64,000 nt of DNA from Bin87 sp965116565 (GCA_965116565.1 OZ220699.1:1-64000); one strand, 5' to 3'. Counted from the first letter of the stretch, positions 25,243-33,592 are shown. Numbers and translations are program-made. The notes: a model not told the origin generated them from the letters alone.

Positions 25243-25599
25243 TTGACAACGGAGAAGTACCACGATGACAGTCGCGCCCTTTTGGCGCAGGCCCGCTATG
25301 AGTTGGCGGAGGGCGACGTGCGGCAGGCGTCGGAGAAGGGCTGGGGCGCGGTGGCTCTGATGCTCAAAGCGATTGCCGAACAGCGCGGTTGGGAACACGG
25401 CAGGCACCGGCATCTATCCGCGATCGCCAGCCGGCTGCGCTCGGAGACCGGCAATCGCGACGTCTTTCGTTACTACCAGGTCGCCAGCGACCTCCACGGC
25501 AACTTTTACGATGACGCGTTGCCGGCCCGGGATATTGCGGACGGCCTGGACGATGTGGAGCAGTTGTTGGACCTGCTGGAGCCGCTGGCCCAGGCGTGA
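25243..25599 (+). CDS. PaREP1/HEPN-like small helical protein
   Basis: A 118-residue helical protein. I choose TTG 25243 because GGAG lies 7 nt upstream; the ATG at 25207 has no ribosome-binding site and lies in the inverted repeat. The core QARYELAEGDVRQASEKGWGAVALMLKAIAEQRGWE, with a following His (HRHLSAI), resembles the PaREP1/HEPN-like group. It sits between the two ATPase genes of the peptide importer, an unexpected place. No partner nucleotidyltransferase is adjacent. Confidence 0.7.
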   Translation: MTTEKYHDDSRALLAQARYELAEGDVRQASEKGWGAVALMLKAIAEQRGWEHGRHRHLSAIASRLRSETGNRDVFRYYQVASDLHGNFYDDALPARDIADGLDDVEQLLDLLEPLAQA

Positions 25600-25676
25600 A
25601 GCCGGCTGCCGTTTTCGGACGCATCCACACACATGGGGTACTGCAAAGAGGTACGGAATCATACTGGGGAATTGCA

Positions 25677-26705
25677 GTGAACGGATTTGACGGAGACGCT
25701 CAGCCTTTGGTGGCTGTGGACGGTTTGACCAAGCGATTCCCCATCGCCGCCGGCATGTTCCGCAAGCCGACGAGCTTCATCCACGCCGTGGACGACGTGT
25801 CCTTCCGGCTGGGACGGAGCGAGAGCCTGGGCCTGGTGGGCGAGTCGGGCTGCGGCAAGACCACCGTGGGCAAACTGCTGGTGAAGCTGCTGGAACCCAC
25901 CGATGGGAGCATCGCCTACCGGTTCCCCGCGCCGGCCGTGGGCGGACACCTGGCGGGCTCGGTGGACGCGGCGAACATCCGCGGACGGCAGTTGCGGGTG
26001 TTCCGCCGGCAGGTGCAGATGATTTTCCAGGACCCCTACGAGTCGATGAACCCCAGGCGGACGGTGTATGACACCATCGCGGAGCCGCTGGTGGTGCAGG
26101 GGGTTGGCGACGTGCAGGGCCGCCTGGACCGGGTCTCCGAGATACTGAATCTGGTGGGGCTCACGCCGCCCGGCGCGTTCCTGTTCCGGCGGCCCCACGA
26201 GCTATCGGGCGGGCAGCGGCAGCGGGTGGCGATTGCGCGCGCCCTGGTGATCGGGCCGTCGTTCGTGGTGGCGGACGAACCGACGTCGATGCTGGACGTG
26301 TCGAGCCGCACGGGGATCATGTCGCTGATGCAGGAACTGGCGGACCGGCTGGGCATCGCGTACCTGTACATCACGCACGACCTGGCGGTGGCGCGGTACA
26401 TGTGCCACCGGATCGCGGTGATGTACCTGGGCAAGATAGTGGAGGTGGCCGAGACCGAGGAACTGCTGCGGAACCCGCTGCACCCGTACACGCGGGCACT
26501 GCTGTCGGCGGTGCCCAGCCCCGACCCCATGCGCCGTCGCGATCCGCCCGACATCCTGGGGGACCTGTCCCTTCCCGTGGACCCGCCCGAGCGGTGCCGC
26601 TTTTACGACCGCTGCCCGCTGGCGACGGACGCATGCGAGACCGAGCCGCATCCGCCCCTTGAGGAAAAGGCGCCCGGACACTGGGTGGCATGCTACGAAA
26701 CATGA
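25677..26705 (+). CDS. Peptide ABC transporter ATPase (DppF-like)
   Basis: A 342-residue second ATPase of the importer. Walker A GESGCGKTT, Q-loop FQDPYESMNPRRTV, signature ELSGGQRQRVAIARAL, Walker B VVADEPTSMLDV and switch ITHDLAVARY; C-terminal Cys motif CRFYDRCPLATDAC. GTG 25677 follows GGGGAATTGCA. A GTG at 25596, overlapping the previous stop, is the other option and would add a 27-residue unlikely leader. Completes the five-gene importer. Confidence 0.92.
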   Translation: MNGFDGDAQPLVAVDGLTKRFPIAAGMFRKPTSFIHAVDDVSFRLGRSESLGLVGESGCGKTTVGKLLVKLLEPTDGSIAYRFPAPAVGGHLAGSVDAANIRGRQLRVFRRQVQMIFQDPYESMNPRRTVYDTIAEPLVVQGVGDVQGRLDRVSEILNLVGLTPPGAFLFRRPHELSGGQRQRVAIARALVIGPSFVVADEPTSMLDVSSRTGIMSLMQELADRLGIAYLYITHDLAVARYMCHRIAVMYLGKIVEVAETEELLRNPLHPYTRALLSAVPSPDPMRRRDPPDILGDLSLPVDPPERCRFYDRCPLATDACETEPHPPLEEKAPGHWVACYET

Positions 26706-27043
26706 GCCAAATGTGCACGGCGCAGCGGGTTGTGCGGGGTGTGTATGCCACGAATGCCGGGTGGCATGTCCGGTCTCCGCAAAGAAAAACCGGACCCGAA
26801 ATGTGGGCCCGGCAGGTTGGCCATATAGCCGTTTCGAAATGAATATTGTGATCCGGGGCAGCTTCGACTTATTCTCCTCACTACATGGTACGGAACATTG
26901 CTCCGCTATGGCCTCTGCCGCCCCATGAGGAATATTAGCACGCGCTCAAGTGCGAAAATCGCATTTTCACAAAACCATCACAATGATTCACAACCGGGCA
27001 CAAACTCATAAAAATGTATTGCAGGTCGCCGGCGGGCCTGGAG
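26706..27043. other. Gene-free gap between importer and iron cluster
   Basis: This 338-nt stretch separates convergent transcription units. It holds two adjacent hairpins (26745-26795). The remainder, up to the stop at 27044, is moderately AT-rich with no gene or promoter that I can support. Confidence 0.5.
26745..26795 (+). terminator. Two adjacent hairpins after dppF-like gene
   Basis: ATGCCAC / GTGGCAT (7 bp, 26745-26767) is directly followed by GTCCGGT / ACCGGAC (7 bp, 26768-26795). They lie 40 nt after the stop. No T-run is present, so the terminator call is tentative. Confidence 0.4.
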
Positions 27044-27382
27044 TCAGATTGGTTCCCCCGTTGGCTCCCGGACTGAGGACGCCTGGGCCTTTGCCGCCGT
27101 CCGGAAGCGGCCGCTTTCGGCGATCAGTTTCATGCCGTGGCACTCGACCACCGCCATTTCCGCGCCACAAACCTGGCTCGGCACTTCCGTGGTGATCGAC
27201 CGGTGGGGCGGGCCGTCGGCGATGATGGCTCCGTTGATGATGATGGCTCCGTTGATACGGATGATGCGGCGCAGCGAGACGGCCACGCCTTTGGTCCGGC
27301 GCGTGGTCAACAGGATTGCGGCGGCGGCGCCGTTGGGGTCGAACAGGAGGTGCATCACGTCGTCGCGGGTTTTGACATCCAC
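27044..27382 (-). CDS. Hypothetical protein downstream of iron permease
   Basis: A 112-residue protein of no recognised family. Third codon positions are strongly G/C, as in real genes here, so it is probably coding. The start is unclear: GTG 27382 has no ribosome-binding site. The frame runs back in phase to the stop of the upstream permease without another stop, so read-through or an internal non-standard start is possible. A short internal repeat (INGAII twice) comes from an 18-nt DNA repeat. Its place suggests co-transcription with the permease. Confidence 0.5.
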   Translation of the reverse strand: MDVKTRDDVMHLLFDPNGAAAAILLTTRRTKGVAVSLRRIIRINGAIIINGAIIADGPPHRSITTEVPSQVCGAEMAVVECHGMKLIAESGRFRTAAKAQASSVREPTGEPI

Positions 27383-27451
27383 GTCGGCGGTGGGCTCGTG
27401 AGGGCTGGGCGAATAATCGCGCGGATTGTGCCGACGGCCCGGCGCCCGGCG

Positions 27452-29110
27452 TCATTCCTGGCGGTGTTCCTCGCGCATGGTGATGATGGCGAGGGGAATC
27501 GAGGAGACTATCACCAGCAGGAGGGCGGGAGCGGCGGCGCGCGCGAAGAAAGCCTCCTCGGCCGCGGCCCAGATGGACGAGGCCAGGGTGGTGAATCCGA
27601 TGGGGCTGAGGATCAGCGTGGCGGGCAGTTCCTTCATGGTGAGGAGGAACACAAGCGCCGCGCCGGTCAGGATCCCCGGCCGCACGAGGGGCAGCGTGAT
27701 GGTGAGCAGGACCACCATCGGCGTCTTGCCCAGGCTGCGGGCCGCGTCCTCGAATTCGGGCCGCACCTGCACCAGCGACGCGCGCAATGATCCCACCGCC
27801 GCCGGCAGGAACAACGTGACGTACGCCACGGCGAGGATGGCCAGCGACTGGTACAGCCAGGGCGCGTAGTTTGCGCCGAAGTACACCAGCCCCAGCGCGA
27901 TTACAATGCCCGGCAGCGCAAAACCGATGAACCCGAGCCGCTCGAGCCACCGGCTGAACTGACCGGGGTAGCGGACCGCCAGCACGGCGATGGGCGCCGC
28001 GCACAGCACCGTGAGAACCGCCGTCAGCGCCGAAACGCCGACGGAGTTTGCGGCAGCCTTCCAGAGCAGCAGCAGCGGTTCGCCGGCCGCGACGCCGCGA
28101 ACGGTCCAGTACGCCAGCACGGCCAGGGGCAGGCCGAGGGAAACCAGCGCCACCGCGCTGCAGTAGGCCAGGGCCGGCCAGCGCCACGCTCCCAGCGGGA
28201 CCGGTTCCGGCAGGCGCGACGCTCCGCCGCGCGTGCGGTAGTAGCGGCCTCCTCCGGCGTTGCGGGCGGTGTACTCTCCCCAGACCACCACCAGGGCGAG
28301 AACGATGAGACCCAGCGACCAGGCGGCAGCCAGCGTGCGATTCAACGCGGCGCCATACTGGACGAAGATGCTCCAGGTGAACGTCTCGTAGCGCATGATG
28401 GCCACCGCGCCGAAGTCGCTGAGGGCGTAGAGCGCGGTGAGCAAACCGCCGGCCAGGATGGCCGGCCGCAGCATGGGGAGCGTTACGCTGCGGAAGGTCT
28501 GCCACCGGGTTCTGCCCAGGGCGCGGGCCGACTCCTCCAGAGAAGTGTCCATGTTCCACAGGGCGGCGCGGATCGGCAGCAGCGCGTACGGGAAGCTGAT
28601 GATGATCAGCGTGAACGCCGCGCCCGGGTACCCGTAGATGCTGGCGATACGGTCTATTGTTATGGAGAACGGGTCGAACGCCGCCTCCAGCCAGCCCTGC
28701 AGGATTCCCCGGGGCCCCAGGCCCACCGCGATGGTGAACGCGACGATATACGACGGCAGCGCCAGCGGCAGCATGGTGACCACGCGCCAGAACCCGCGGG
28801 CCGGCAGATCGGTGCGAACGGTCAGCCAGGCCAACGGCGCGGCGATGAGGAGGCATCCCAGCATCACGCCGGCCATCAACGCCACGGTTCGCCACACCAC
28901 CCACAGGGTGCGGACGCTGAAGATCAGGTCGAAGGCCTCCGCGCCCGCGCCCAGCGTCCTCAGGGTGAGGTAGGCCGGCGCGGTGAGCAGCAGCAGGGCG
29001 ATCAGCAGGGCGGGCGCCCAGACGACGGGCGGCGGGCGGAGCGTGCCCTCGAACAACCATCCGGTTGGCGAACGGGGAAGGGATGTGACCAGCCTGGAAA
29101 CGGGGATCAT
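27452..29110 (-). CDS. Iron(III)-type ABC transporter permease, fused (FbpB/HitB-like)
   Basis: A 552-residue permease with two BPD-type halves of about six helices each. The EAA loops read EESARALGRTRWQTFRSVTLPMLRP and EDAARSLGKTPMVVLLTITLPLVRP. This fused form is typical for ferric iron or similar (FbpB, SfuB) importers. ATG 29110 begins MIPVSRLVTSLPRSP; a longer frame into the leader is not supported. The ATPase and a DtxR-like regulator are upstream on the same strand, but a terminator separates the regulator from this gene. No substrate-binding gene is in the window. Confidence 0.9.
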   Translation of the reverse strand: MIPVSRLVTSLPRSPTGWLFEGTLRPPPVVWAPALLIALLLLTAPAYLTLRTLGAGAEAFDLIFSVRTLWVVWRTVALMAGVMLGCLLIAAPLAWLTVRTDLPARGFWRVVTMLPLALPSYIVAFTIAVGLGPRGILQGWLEAAFDPFSITIDRIASIYGYPGAAFTLIIISFPYALLPIRAALWNMDTSLEESARALGRTRWQTFRSVTLPMLRPAILAGGLLTALYALSDFGAVAIMRYETFTWSIFVQYGAALNRTLAAAWSLGLIVLALVVVWGEYTARNAGGGRYYRTRGGASRLPEPVPLGAWRWPALAYCSAVALVSLGLPLAVLAYWTVRGVAAGEPLLLLWKAAANSVGVSALTAVLTVLCAAPIAVLAVRYPGQFSRWLERLGFIGFALPGIVIALGLVYFGANYAPWLYQSLAILAVAYVTLFLPAAVGSLRASLVQVRPEFEDAARSLGKTPMVVLLTITLPLVRPGILTGAALVFLLTMKELPATLILSPIGFTTLASSIWAAAEEAFFARAAAPALLLVIVSSIPLAIITMREEHRQE

Positions 29111-29127
29111 TTCGTGTGTACAGATTG

Positions 29128-29190
29128 TTGTGACACAGCCGCACGTACCGAGTTTTTCGGTAACGCATTGCAGGGAATCAGTGTCACCAA
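29128..29190 (-). promoter_or_regulatory. Possible structured leader before iron permease
   Basis: An outer stem (GTGACAC 29130-29136 with GTGTCAC 29181-29187, extendable over a bulge) encloses an inner hairpin TACCGA-N5-TCGGTA (29146-29162, extendable by two pairs past a bulged T). It lies just before the permease start. It matches no riboswitch class I know. Confidence 0.3.
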
Positions 29191-29247
29191 GTATCGCGTG
29201 ACGCTGGCGCGTCGGCAACCGTTCATCCGGCGCCGCAGGGACGCATG

Positions 29248-29262
29248 ATTTTCCCCGAAAAT
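29248..29262. promoter_or_regulatory. Perfect inverted repeat, operator candidate
   Basis: ATTTTC-N3-GAAAAT, a perfect 6-3-6 inverted repeat, lies between the regulator terminator and the permease gene. AT-rich symmetry of this size would suit a regulator site, though it does not match the known DtxR/IdeR 19-nt box. Confidence 0.35.
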
Positions 29263-29271
29263 GGAGGCAAC

Positions 29272-29295
29272 AAAAAACGGGCCGTGTCGCCCGTT
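29272..29295 (-). terminator. Intrinsic terminator after DtxR-like gene
   Basis: On the minus strand a 7-bp stem (AACGGGC / GCCCGTT) with a 6-nt loop runs directly into a run of six T. It lies about 67 nt after the regulator stop codon and would separate it from the permease gene. Confidence 0.75.
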
Positions 29296-29361
29296 GACGC
29301 AACTATGACTCTCGCAGTCGGTTTTCGCATCCGGGGCTTTGAATTCAGCCCGCCGCGGGGC

Positions 29362-30126
29362 CTACGACGGTTCCTCCGCTTCCACCGGGCGCACCACGAT
29401 CTGCTGCGCCACGTTGTATCCGATTGAGATGCTGTCCACCTCGGTCTCCACCTGCATCACGCCCAGGTATGGCATCGCCTCCCGGAGCGTCATGCGGTGT
29501 CCGGGCACCAGCTGCGCGCCGGCCAGGAACTGCAGCAGTTGGGCATCTTCCTCCGGCACGCGATCCACCATGTACGACACCCCGCTGGTGGCGTTGTCCA
29601 GGGTCACGGCCCCCGGCGTGGCTCCCGGCGAGCCGTTGCCCGGTATCGGCCATCCGAAGGGTGAGTGGGTGGGATGGCCCAGCCGTTCCATCAGCTTGGC
29701 CTCGAGGGCCGGGGACATGCCGTGCTCCAGTTGGTGCGCCTCAATGTGGGCCTCGTGGAGTTCCATGCCCAGCAGCCGCACCACCAGCCACTCGGCGAGC
29801 CGGTGCCGCCGGGCGATGCTTTCGCCTGCCAGGGTGCCCCGGTCGGTGAGCCGGATCCGCTTGTCGTTGCCGATTTCGACCAGGCCCTGCTTTTCCATGC
29901 GGCGCAGCATGCCGGCGACAGAGGGGACCGATGTGCCCAGACCTTCGGTGGGCGGCAACTGCCGCAGCGCCTCGGTCAACCGGGTCAGGGTCGGTACCTC
30001 CGAGTCCTCCCACATCTTGTAGAGGGACAGAAGGTAGTTCTCGGTTACCGGCGAAAGGCGTTCGGCGCCGTTGTGCGCTTGCGTTTGAACGCTGGCTTCG
30101 GCCCTGGATTTGCGAGGACGCGCCAC
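29362..30126 (-). CDS. DtxR/MntR-family metal-dependent regulator
   Basis: A 254-residue DtxR-family repressor. N-terminal winged helix: SPVTENYLLSLYKMWE, VPSVAGMLRRMEKQGLVEI and RIRLTDRGTLAGE. Metal/dimer domain: RRHRLAEWLVVRLLG and HEAHIEAHQLEHGMSP. At the primary metal site Glu and His of the EH pair are kept, but the Cys of DtxR (C102) is His and the M10 position is Asn, so the metal choice may differ. A C-terminal SH3-like/FeoA-type domain follows. I take GTG 30126 (GGGA 6 nt upstream); GTG 30141 is also possible. Likely controls the flanking importer genes. Confidence 0.87.
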   Translation of the reverse strand: MARPRKSRAEASVQTQAHNGAERLSPVTENYLLSLYKMWEDSEVPTLTRLTEALRQLPPTEGLGTSVPSVAGMLRRMEKQGLVEIGNDKRIRLTDRGTLAGESIARRHRLAEWLVVRLLGMELHEAHIEAHQLEHGMSPALEAKLMERLGHPTHSPFGWPIPGNGSPGATPGAVTLDNATSGVSYMVDRVPEEDAQLLQFLAGAQLVPGHRMTLREAMPYLGVMQVETEVDSISIGYNVAQQIVVRPVEAEEPS

Positions 30127-30161
30127 GTTGTTTCCCAGCACGATTGCAGAATTGTGCCCAG

Positions 30162-30191
30162 ATTATACCCCAACGGAACGGCGGTTGTCCG
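30162..30191 (-). promoter_or_regulatory. Promoter of the DtxR-like gene
   Basis: On the minus strand CGGACA (30191-30186) and a perfect TATAAT (30167-30162) are 18 nt apart. The leader to the start codon is about 25-30 nt. Confidence 0.55.
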
Positions 30192-30238
30192 CCTCGTGGA
30201 TTTATCCCGGGGCGTCGGCGGCACGCAGTGGCCCCGCC

Positions 30239-31345
30239 TCAGTGGGTCGGCGCGCTCAACTCCTGCATGTATTCCGGGGCGTTGAAGAATGCGCGGCCGC
30301 CAACGAAGGGCAGCAGACGGTGGCCCTCTCGGGGAAATATTCTCACCCGTGTCCCGATGTCGAGATGGGAGATATGTGAAACCATCACGCGGACGCGGTG
30401 GGCCGAGGGCAACTCGACTGAGTAGATGTTGAACGCTCCCAGGAACTCCCTGGCGACGACCGTGCCGCTGCCATTCTCATCGGAAACGATATCAAGGCAG
30501 TCGGGGCGCACCATGACCTGCAGTTCGCGGTGCTCGGGCCATGGCGTGGGCCAAAAGTCCGGCCAGGGCAGCCGTCCCACCTCGCTGGCAAGATGGTCCT
30601 CATCCTTCCACGCCGGCAGGAAATCGGCCATACCGAAAAACTCCGCCGCAAAACGTGTGTCGGGGTTATGAAAGACTTCCTCGGGCGGGCCCAGTTGCTC
30701 AATCCGGCCCTCGTTCATCACCGCCACGCGGTCGCCCAGTTGCATGGCCTCTTCCTGGTCGTGGGTAACGCAAACGGCGGTTGCATTCCGTTCTTTCAGA
30801 ATGGCGCGCACCTCGATGCGCAACTGTTCGCGGAGGCTCCGGTCGAGGCTCGAGAACGGCTCGTCCATCAGGATCAGGTCCGGCGCCGGCGCCAGCGCGC
30901 GAGCCAGGGCCACGCGTTGCTGCTGCCCGCCGGATAGCTGATGCGGGTAACGGTCGTCATAGCCCTCCAGGTCCACGAGCCGCAGAGCGTCGGCGATGGT
31001 CTCCTTTCGGTTGCCGCTCTTGGGCAGGCCGAACGCGACATTCTGCGCGACCGTAAGGTGGGGAAACAGGGCGCCTTCCTGGAACACCATCCCCACGCGG
31101 CGCTTTTCCGGGTTCTCGTTCACGCCCGGCCCGCACACCGTCCTGCCGCCGATCCTGACGCTGCCCGAATCGGGCTGGTCGAACCCCGCGATCAGGCGGA
31201 GCGTGGTGGTCTTGCCGCACCCACTGGGCCCCAACAGGCATAGGATCTCGCCCGACTCCAGGAACAGGTCCACGTTGGCGACCGCGACGGTGTCGCGAAA
31301 CGACTTGGACAGCCCGGACAGCGTCAGGGCGTAGGGCCCCGACAT
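30239..31345 (-). CDS. Iron-type ABC transporter ATPase (FbpC/PotA-like)
   Basis: A 368-residue ATPase of the FbpC/PotA class. Walker A GPSGCGKTTTLRLIAGF, Q-loop VFQEGALFPHLTV, signature HQLSGGQQQRVALARAL, Walker B LILMDEPFSSLD and switch VTHDQEEAM; a C-terminal TOBE-like regulatory domain follows (VMVRPDCLDIV, VSHISHLDIGTRV). ATG 31345 gives MSGPYALTLSGLSKSF, the usual start; ATG 31396 would add a short leader. It energises the fused permease at 27452-29110. Confidence 0.92.
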   Translation of the reverse strand: MSGPYALTLSGLSKSFRDTVAVANVDLFLESGEILCLLGPSGCGKTTTLRLIAGFDQPDSGSVRIGGRTVCGPGVNENPEKRRVGMVFQEGALFPHLTVAQNVAFGLPKSGNRKETIADALRLVDLEGYDDRYPHQLSGGQQQRVALARALAPAPDLILMDEPFSSLDRSLREQLRIEVRAILKERNATAVCVTHDQEEAMQLGDRVAVMNEGRIEQLGPPEEVFHNPDTRFAAEFFGMADFLPAWKDEDHLASEVGRLPWPDFWPTPWPEHRELQVMVRPDCLDIVSDENGSGTVVAREFLGAFNIYSVELPSAHRVRVMVSHISHLDIGTRVRIFPREGHRLLPFVGGRAFFNAPEYMQELSAPTH

Positions 31346-31446
31346 ATTATCGTCGCCGGCGGGTTGGCTTGTTACTTTAGAAGGCGCGAACAGCATTTAA
31401 CGCGTACATGCTAAATCGTAATGAATGCCCATAGAAAACGGGGGTC

Positions 31447-31475
31447 AGTCTATCTACCCGCACCTGGGTTGTCAA
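31447..31475 (-). promoter_or_regulatory. Promoter of the iron-type ATPase gene
   Basis: On the minus strand a perfect TTGACA (31475-31470) and TAGACT (31452-31447) are 17 nt apart. The message would start about 95 nt before ATG 31345. Confidence 0.55.
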
Positions 31476-31569
31476 CGCTTTGGGAAGGTTTAACGCGGGC
31501 GGGAAAGAGGAGTTAGGGGTACTGATGGCCGCCGGAAAACCCATCGTACGACCGCTCGAAAAGGCGGAT

Positions 31570-31598
31570 TTGACGCTGCCACCCGCCCCGAATATGAT
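31570..31598 (+). promoter_or_regulatory. Promoter of MFS gene, apparently leaderless
   Basis: TTGACG (31570-31575) and TATGAT (31593-31598) are 17 nt apart. Only 11 nt separate the -10 from the GTG start at 31610, so the transcript would begin at most a few nt before the start codon. No ribosome-binding site is present, which is consistent. Confidence 0.6.
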
Positions 31599-31609
31599 TC
31601 CCGGCAACC

Positions 31610-32857
31610 GTGATACGTAAAATAAACGCCGCATTGACCGGCGACTATCGCAGCGTCGTCCTCCTGAGCATCTGCGGCGCACTCAACAGCTTCGGCATGG
31701 GCACCATCGGCCCGGTGCTGCCGCTGTTCACGCAACACGAATACCAGGTCGGCGCCACCGAGGTGGGGATCGCGGTCGGCCTGTTCGGGGCCGGGCGTCT
31801 GTTCACCGGAGTACCGGCGGGGCTGCTGGCCCAGCGGCATGGCCGCAAGCCCATCATCGCCCTGGGCGCGGCGATCAACCTGCTGGGCGCGGCCATGGTG
31901 TCTCTGTCTTTCCATTTCTGGTGGCTCACCGGGTGGCGGTTCGTGTCGGGTCTGGGCGCGAACGCGTTCACCACCGTGATCACCATATACCTGCGGGACG
32001 AGTCGACGCCGGCCACCAGGGGACGCATCCTGAGCACGCAGGAGTTGAGCATCCTGTCGGGCCAGATCCTGGGGCCGCTGCTGGGCGGTTACCTGGCCTC
32101 GGTGTTCGGGCTGCGCGTCCCGCTGTTCACCCAGGCGGTGCTGATGGCGCTGTCCCTGTCGCTGATCGTGTTCGCGTTGCCTGAATCCCGCTGGCGGGAG
32201 CAGCGCGAGGCGTCCCCTCCGGTCCCGTCGCCCGGCTCCACGCCGGCCGATCAGCAGACGGGGAGACCCCGGGGCGGGCTGCTGGGTCTCATCCTGAGTC
32301 CGGCGTTCATCTTCGTGGGGCTGTTCGCCATCATGATCGTCGCGAACCGGCAGGGAGCGCGGTTCAGCGTGATGCCGCTGTTCGGCAAGGTGAAGGGATT
32401 CGGCCCGGAGCACCTGGGCTGGTGGCTCAGCCTCACCCATCTGCCCCAGTTCTTTTCCACCGCAGCCTCCGGCTATCTGTCGGACCGCTTCGGACGGAAA
32501 TCGCCCATCATTCCGTCGGTGGTCCTCATGTGCGCGGGCATTGCCACGTTCGTGTGGGCGGACGGGCTGTGGCAACTGCTGCTGTCGGGCGTACTGATGG
32601 GCATCGGCGAGGGACTGGGCAGCCCCGCCGGGACGGTTTTCTACGCGGATATCGCGCCGCCGGGCATGGAGGGCGTGACCCTGGGGCTGTTCCGGAGCCT
32701 GGCGGGGATTGGCACGGTATCGGGCGCGCTGGCCTTCGGCGCGATCGCGGACGTCTGGGGATTCCCGTGGGCCCTGTGGGTGGACGCCATGCTGTTTGCG
32801 GTCGCCGGCATCGGCGTGATGCTGTTCGTGCGTGAGACGCGGCGGCGCGGCGAGTGA
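31610..32857 (+). CDS. Major facilitator superfamily transporter
   Basis: A 415-residue MFS protein with about 12 helices. The motif between helices 2 and 3 reads GLLAQRHGRKPIIALGAA, and a second copy, YLSDRFGRKSPII, is in the other half. A hydrophilic loop (PPVPSPGSTPADQQTGRP) lies in the middle. Multidrug or small-molecule export is likely but the substrate is unknown. The GTG start sits directly behind a promoter, so a leaderless message is expected. Confidence 0.9.
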   Translation: MIRKINAALTGDYRSVVLLSICGALNSFGMGTIGPVLPLFTQHEYQVGATEVGIAVGLFGAGRLFTGVPAGLLAQRHGRKPIIALGAAINLLGAAMVSLSFHFWWLTGWRFVSGLGANAFTTVITIYLRDESTPATRGRILSTQELSILSGQILGPLLGGYLASVFGLRVPLFTQAVLMALSLSLIVFALPESRWREQREASPPVPSPGSTPADQQTGRPRGGLLGLILSPAFIFVGLFAIMIVANRQGARFSVMPLFGKVKGFGPEHLGWWLSLTHLPQFFSTAASGYLSDRFGRKSPIIPSVVLMCAGIATFVWADGLWQLLLSGVLMGIGEGLGSPAGTVFYADIAPPGMEGVTLGLFRSLAGIGTVSGALAFGAIADVWGFPWALWVDAMLFAVAGIGVMLFVRETRRRGE

Positions 32858-32893
32858 CGGGCCGGGAGGAATGCCCGGGTAATCAGGGGAGCA

Positions 32894-33592
32894 TCACGAT
32901 TCGCCGCGCAGTTGGCGTATCTGCTCTTCCAGTTCGCTGACCCTGGCCTCCGCCCGCGCGCGGGCCTCTCGTTCGGACTCCAGCGTTGCAACGGGCTCTC
33001 CGGTCGCGGGGTCGTACCAGGCCAGTTGTCCGTCGGTCCAGCGGAGGTTGACGTTCAGGACGGCGCTGTAACCCTGGAGGCTGCCGTCGGGTAGCTCGTC
33101 AATCTGGATGGGATCATACTGTCCATCCACCAGCCGGTCGCCGGCCAGGCGGGTTCCGTGGGACCGGCCGTCCTGGTCGAAGCGCCAGTATTCCGGAATG
33201 CCGAGTTGGGCGTAGGCCATCCGCTTGTCCACCGTATCCCGGCGACCCGTGGACTGAGAGGCCACCTCCAGCACGAAGTCGGGCGGCTTGCCCTGTTCCG
33301 AGATGACGTAGCCGTTGTGGGCAAGGTACATGGCAGGGTCGGCGTTGAACGCCACCAGCAGGTCGGGATAGACCATGCCAGCCCTATCGGCGCGTTCGAC
33401 GTCGATAATCGGCGTGATGTAGAGGTCGGAGCCGACGATGGTGGTGTCGGAGTTGCCGAGATGTCGGACCAGGAAGTAGGCGTTGCCGGTGAGGGACAGG
33501 TGACGGGCCGCGGTTGCCTTTTCGTCCTGAGTCCTGGGTGGCTCCGGCAACCGGAAGTTCGATGGGGCTTTGGGTGTTTTGGCGGTGGTCAT
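32894..33592 (-). CDS. Uma2-family (DUF820) predicted endonuclease, copy 1
   Basis: A 232-residue Uma2-family protein of the PD-(D/E)xK nuclease class. The active-site strand is visible as YPDLLVAF and then GKPPDFVLEVASQSTGRRD with a following Lys (VDKRMAYAQLGIPEYW). The C-terminus is an Arg/Glu-rich helix (ESEREARARAEARVSELEEQIRQL), likely coiled coil. GAGG lies 7 nt before ATG. Paralogues are at 38014 and 38844. The biological role of the family is not known. Confidence 0.88.
   Translation of the reverse strand: MTTAKTPKAPSNFRLPEPPRTQDEKATAARHLSLTGNAYFLVRHLGNSDTTIVGSDLYITPIIDVERADRAGMVYPDLLVAFNADPAMYLAHNGYVISEQGKPPDFVLEVASQSTGRRDTVDKRMAYAQLGIPEYWRFDQDGRSHGTRLAGDRLVDGQYDPIQIDELPDGSLQGYSAVLNVNLRWTDGQLAWYDPATGEPVATLESEREARARAEARVSELEEQIRQLRGES

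Noticed and set aside
29128..29190. Known riboswitch before the iron permease
   Set aside because: The conserved cores of TPP, cobalamin, NiCo, Mn, GEMM and fluoride classes are not matched; left as an unassigned structure.
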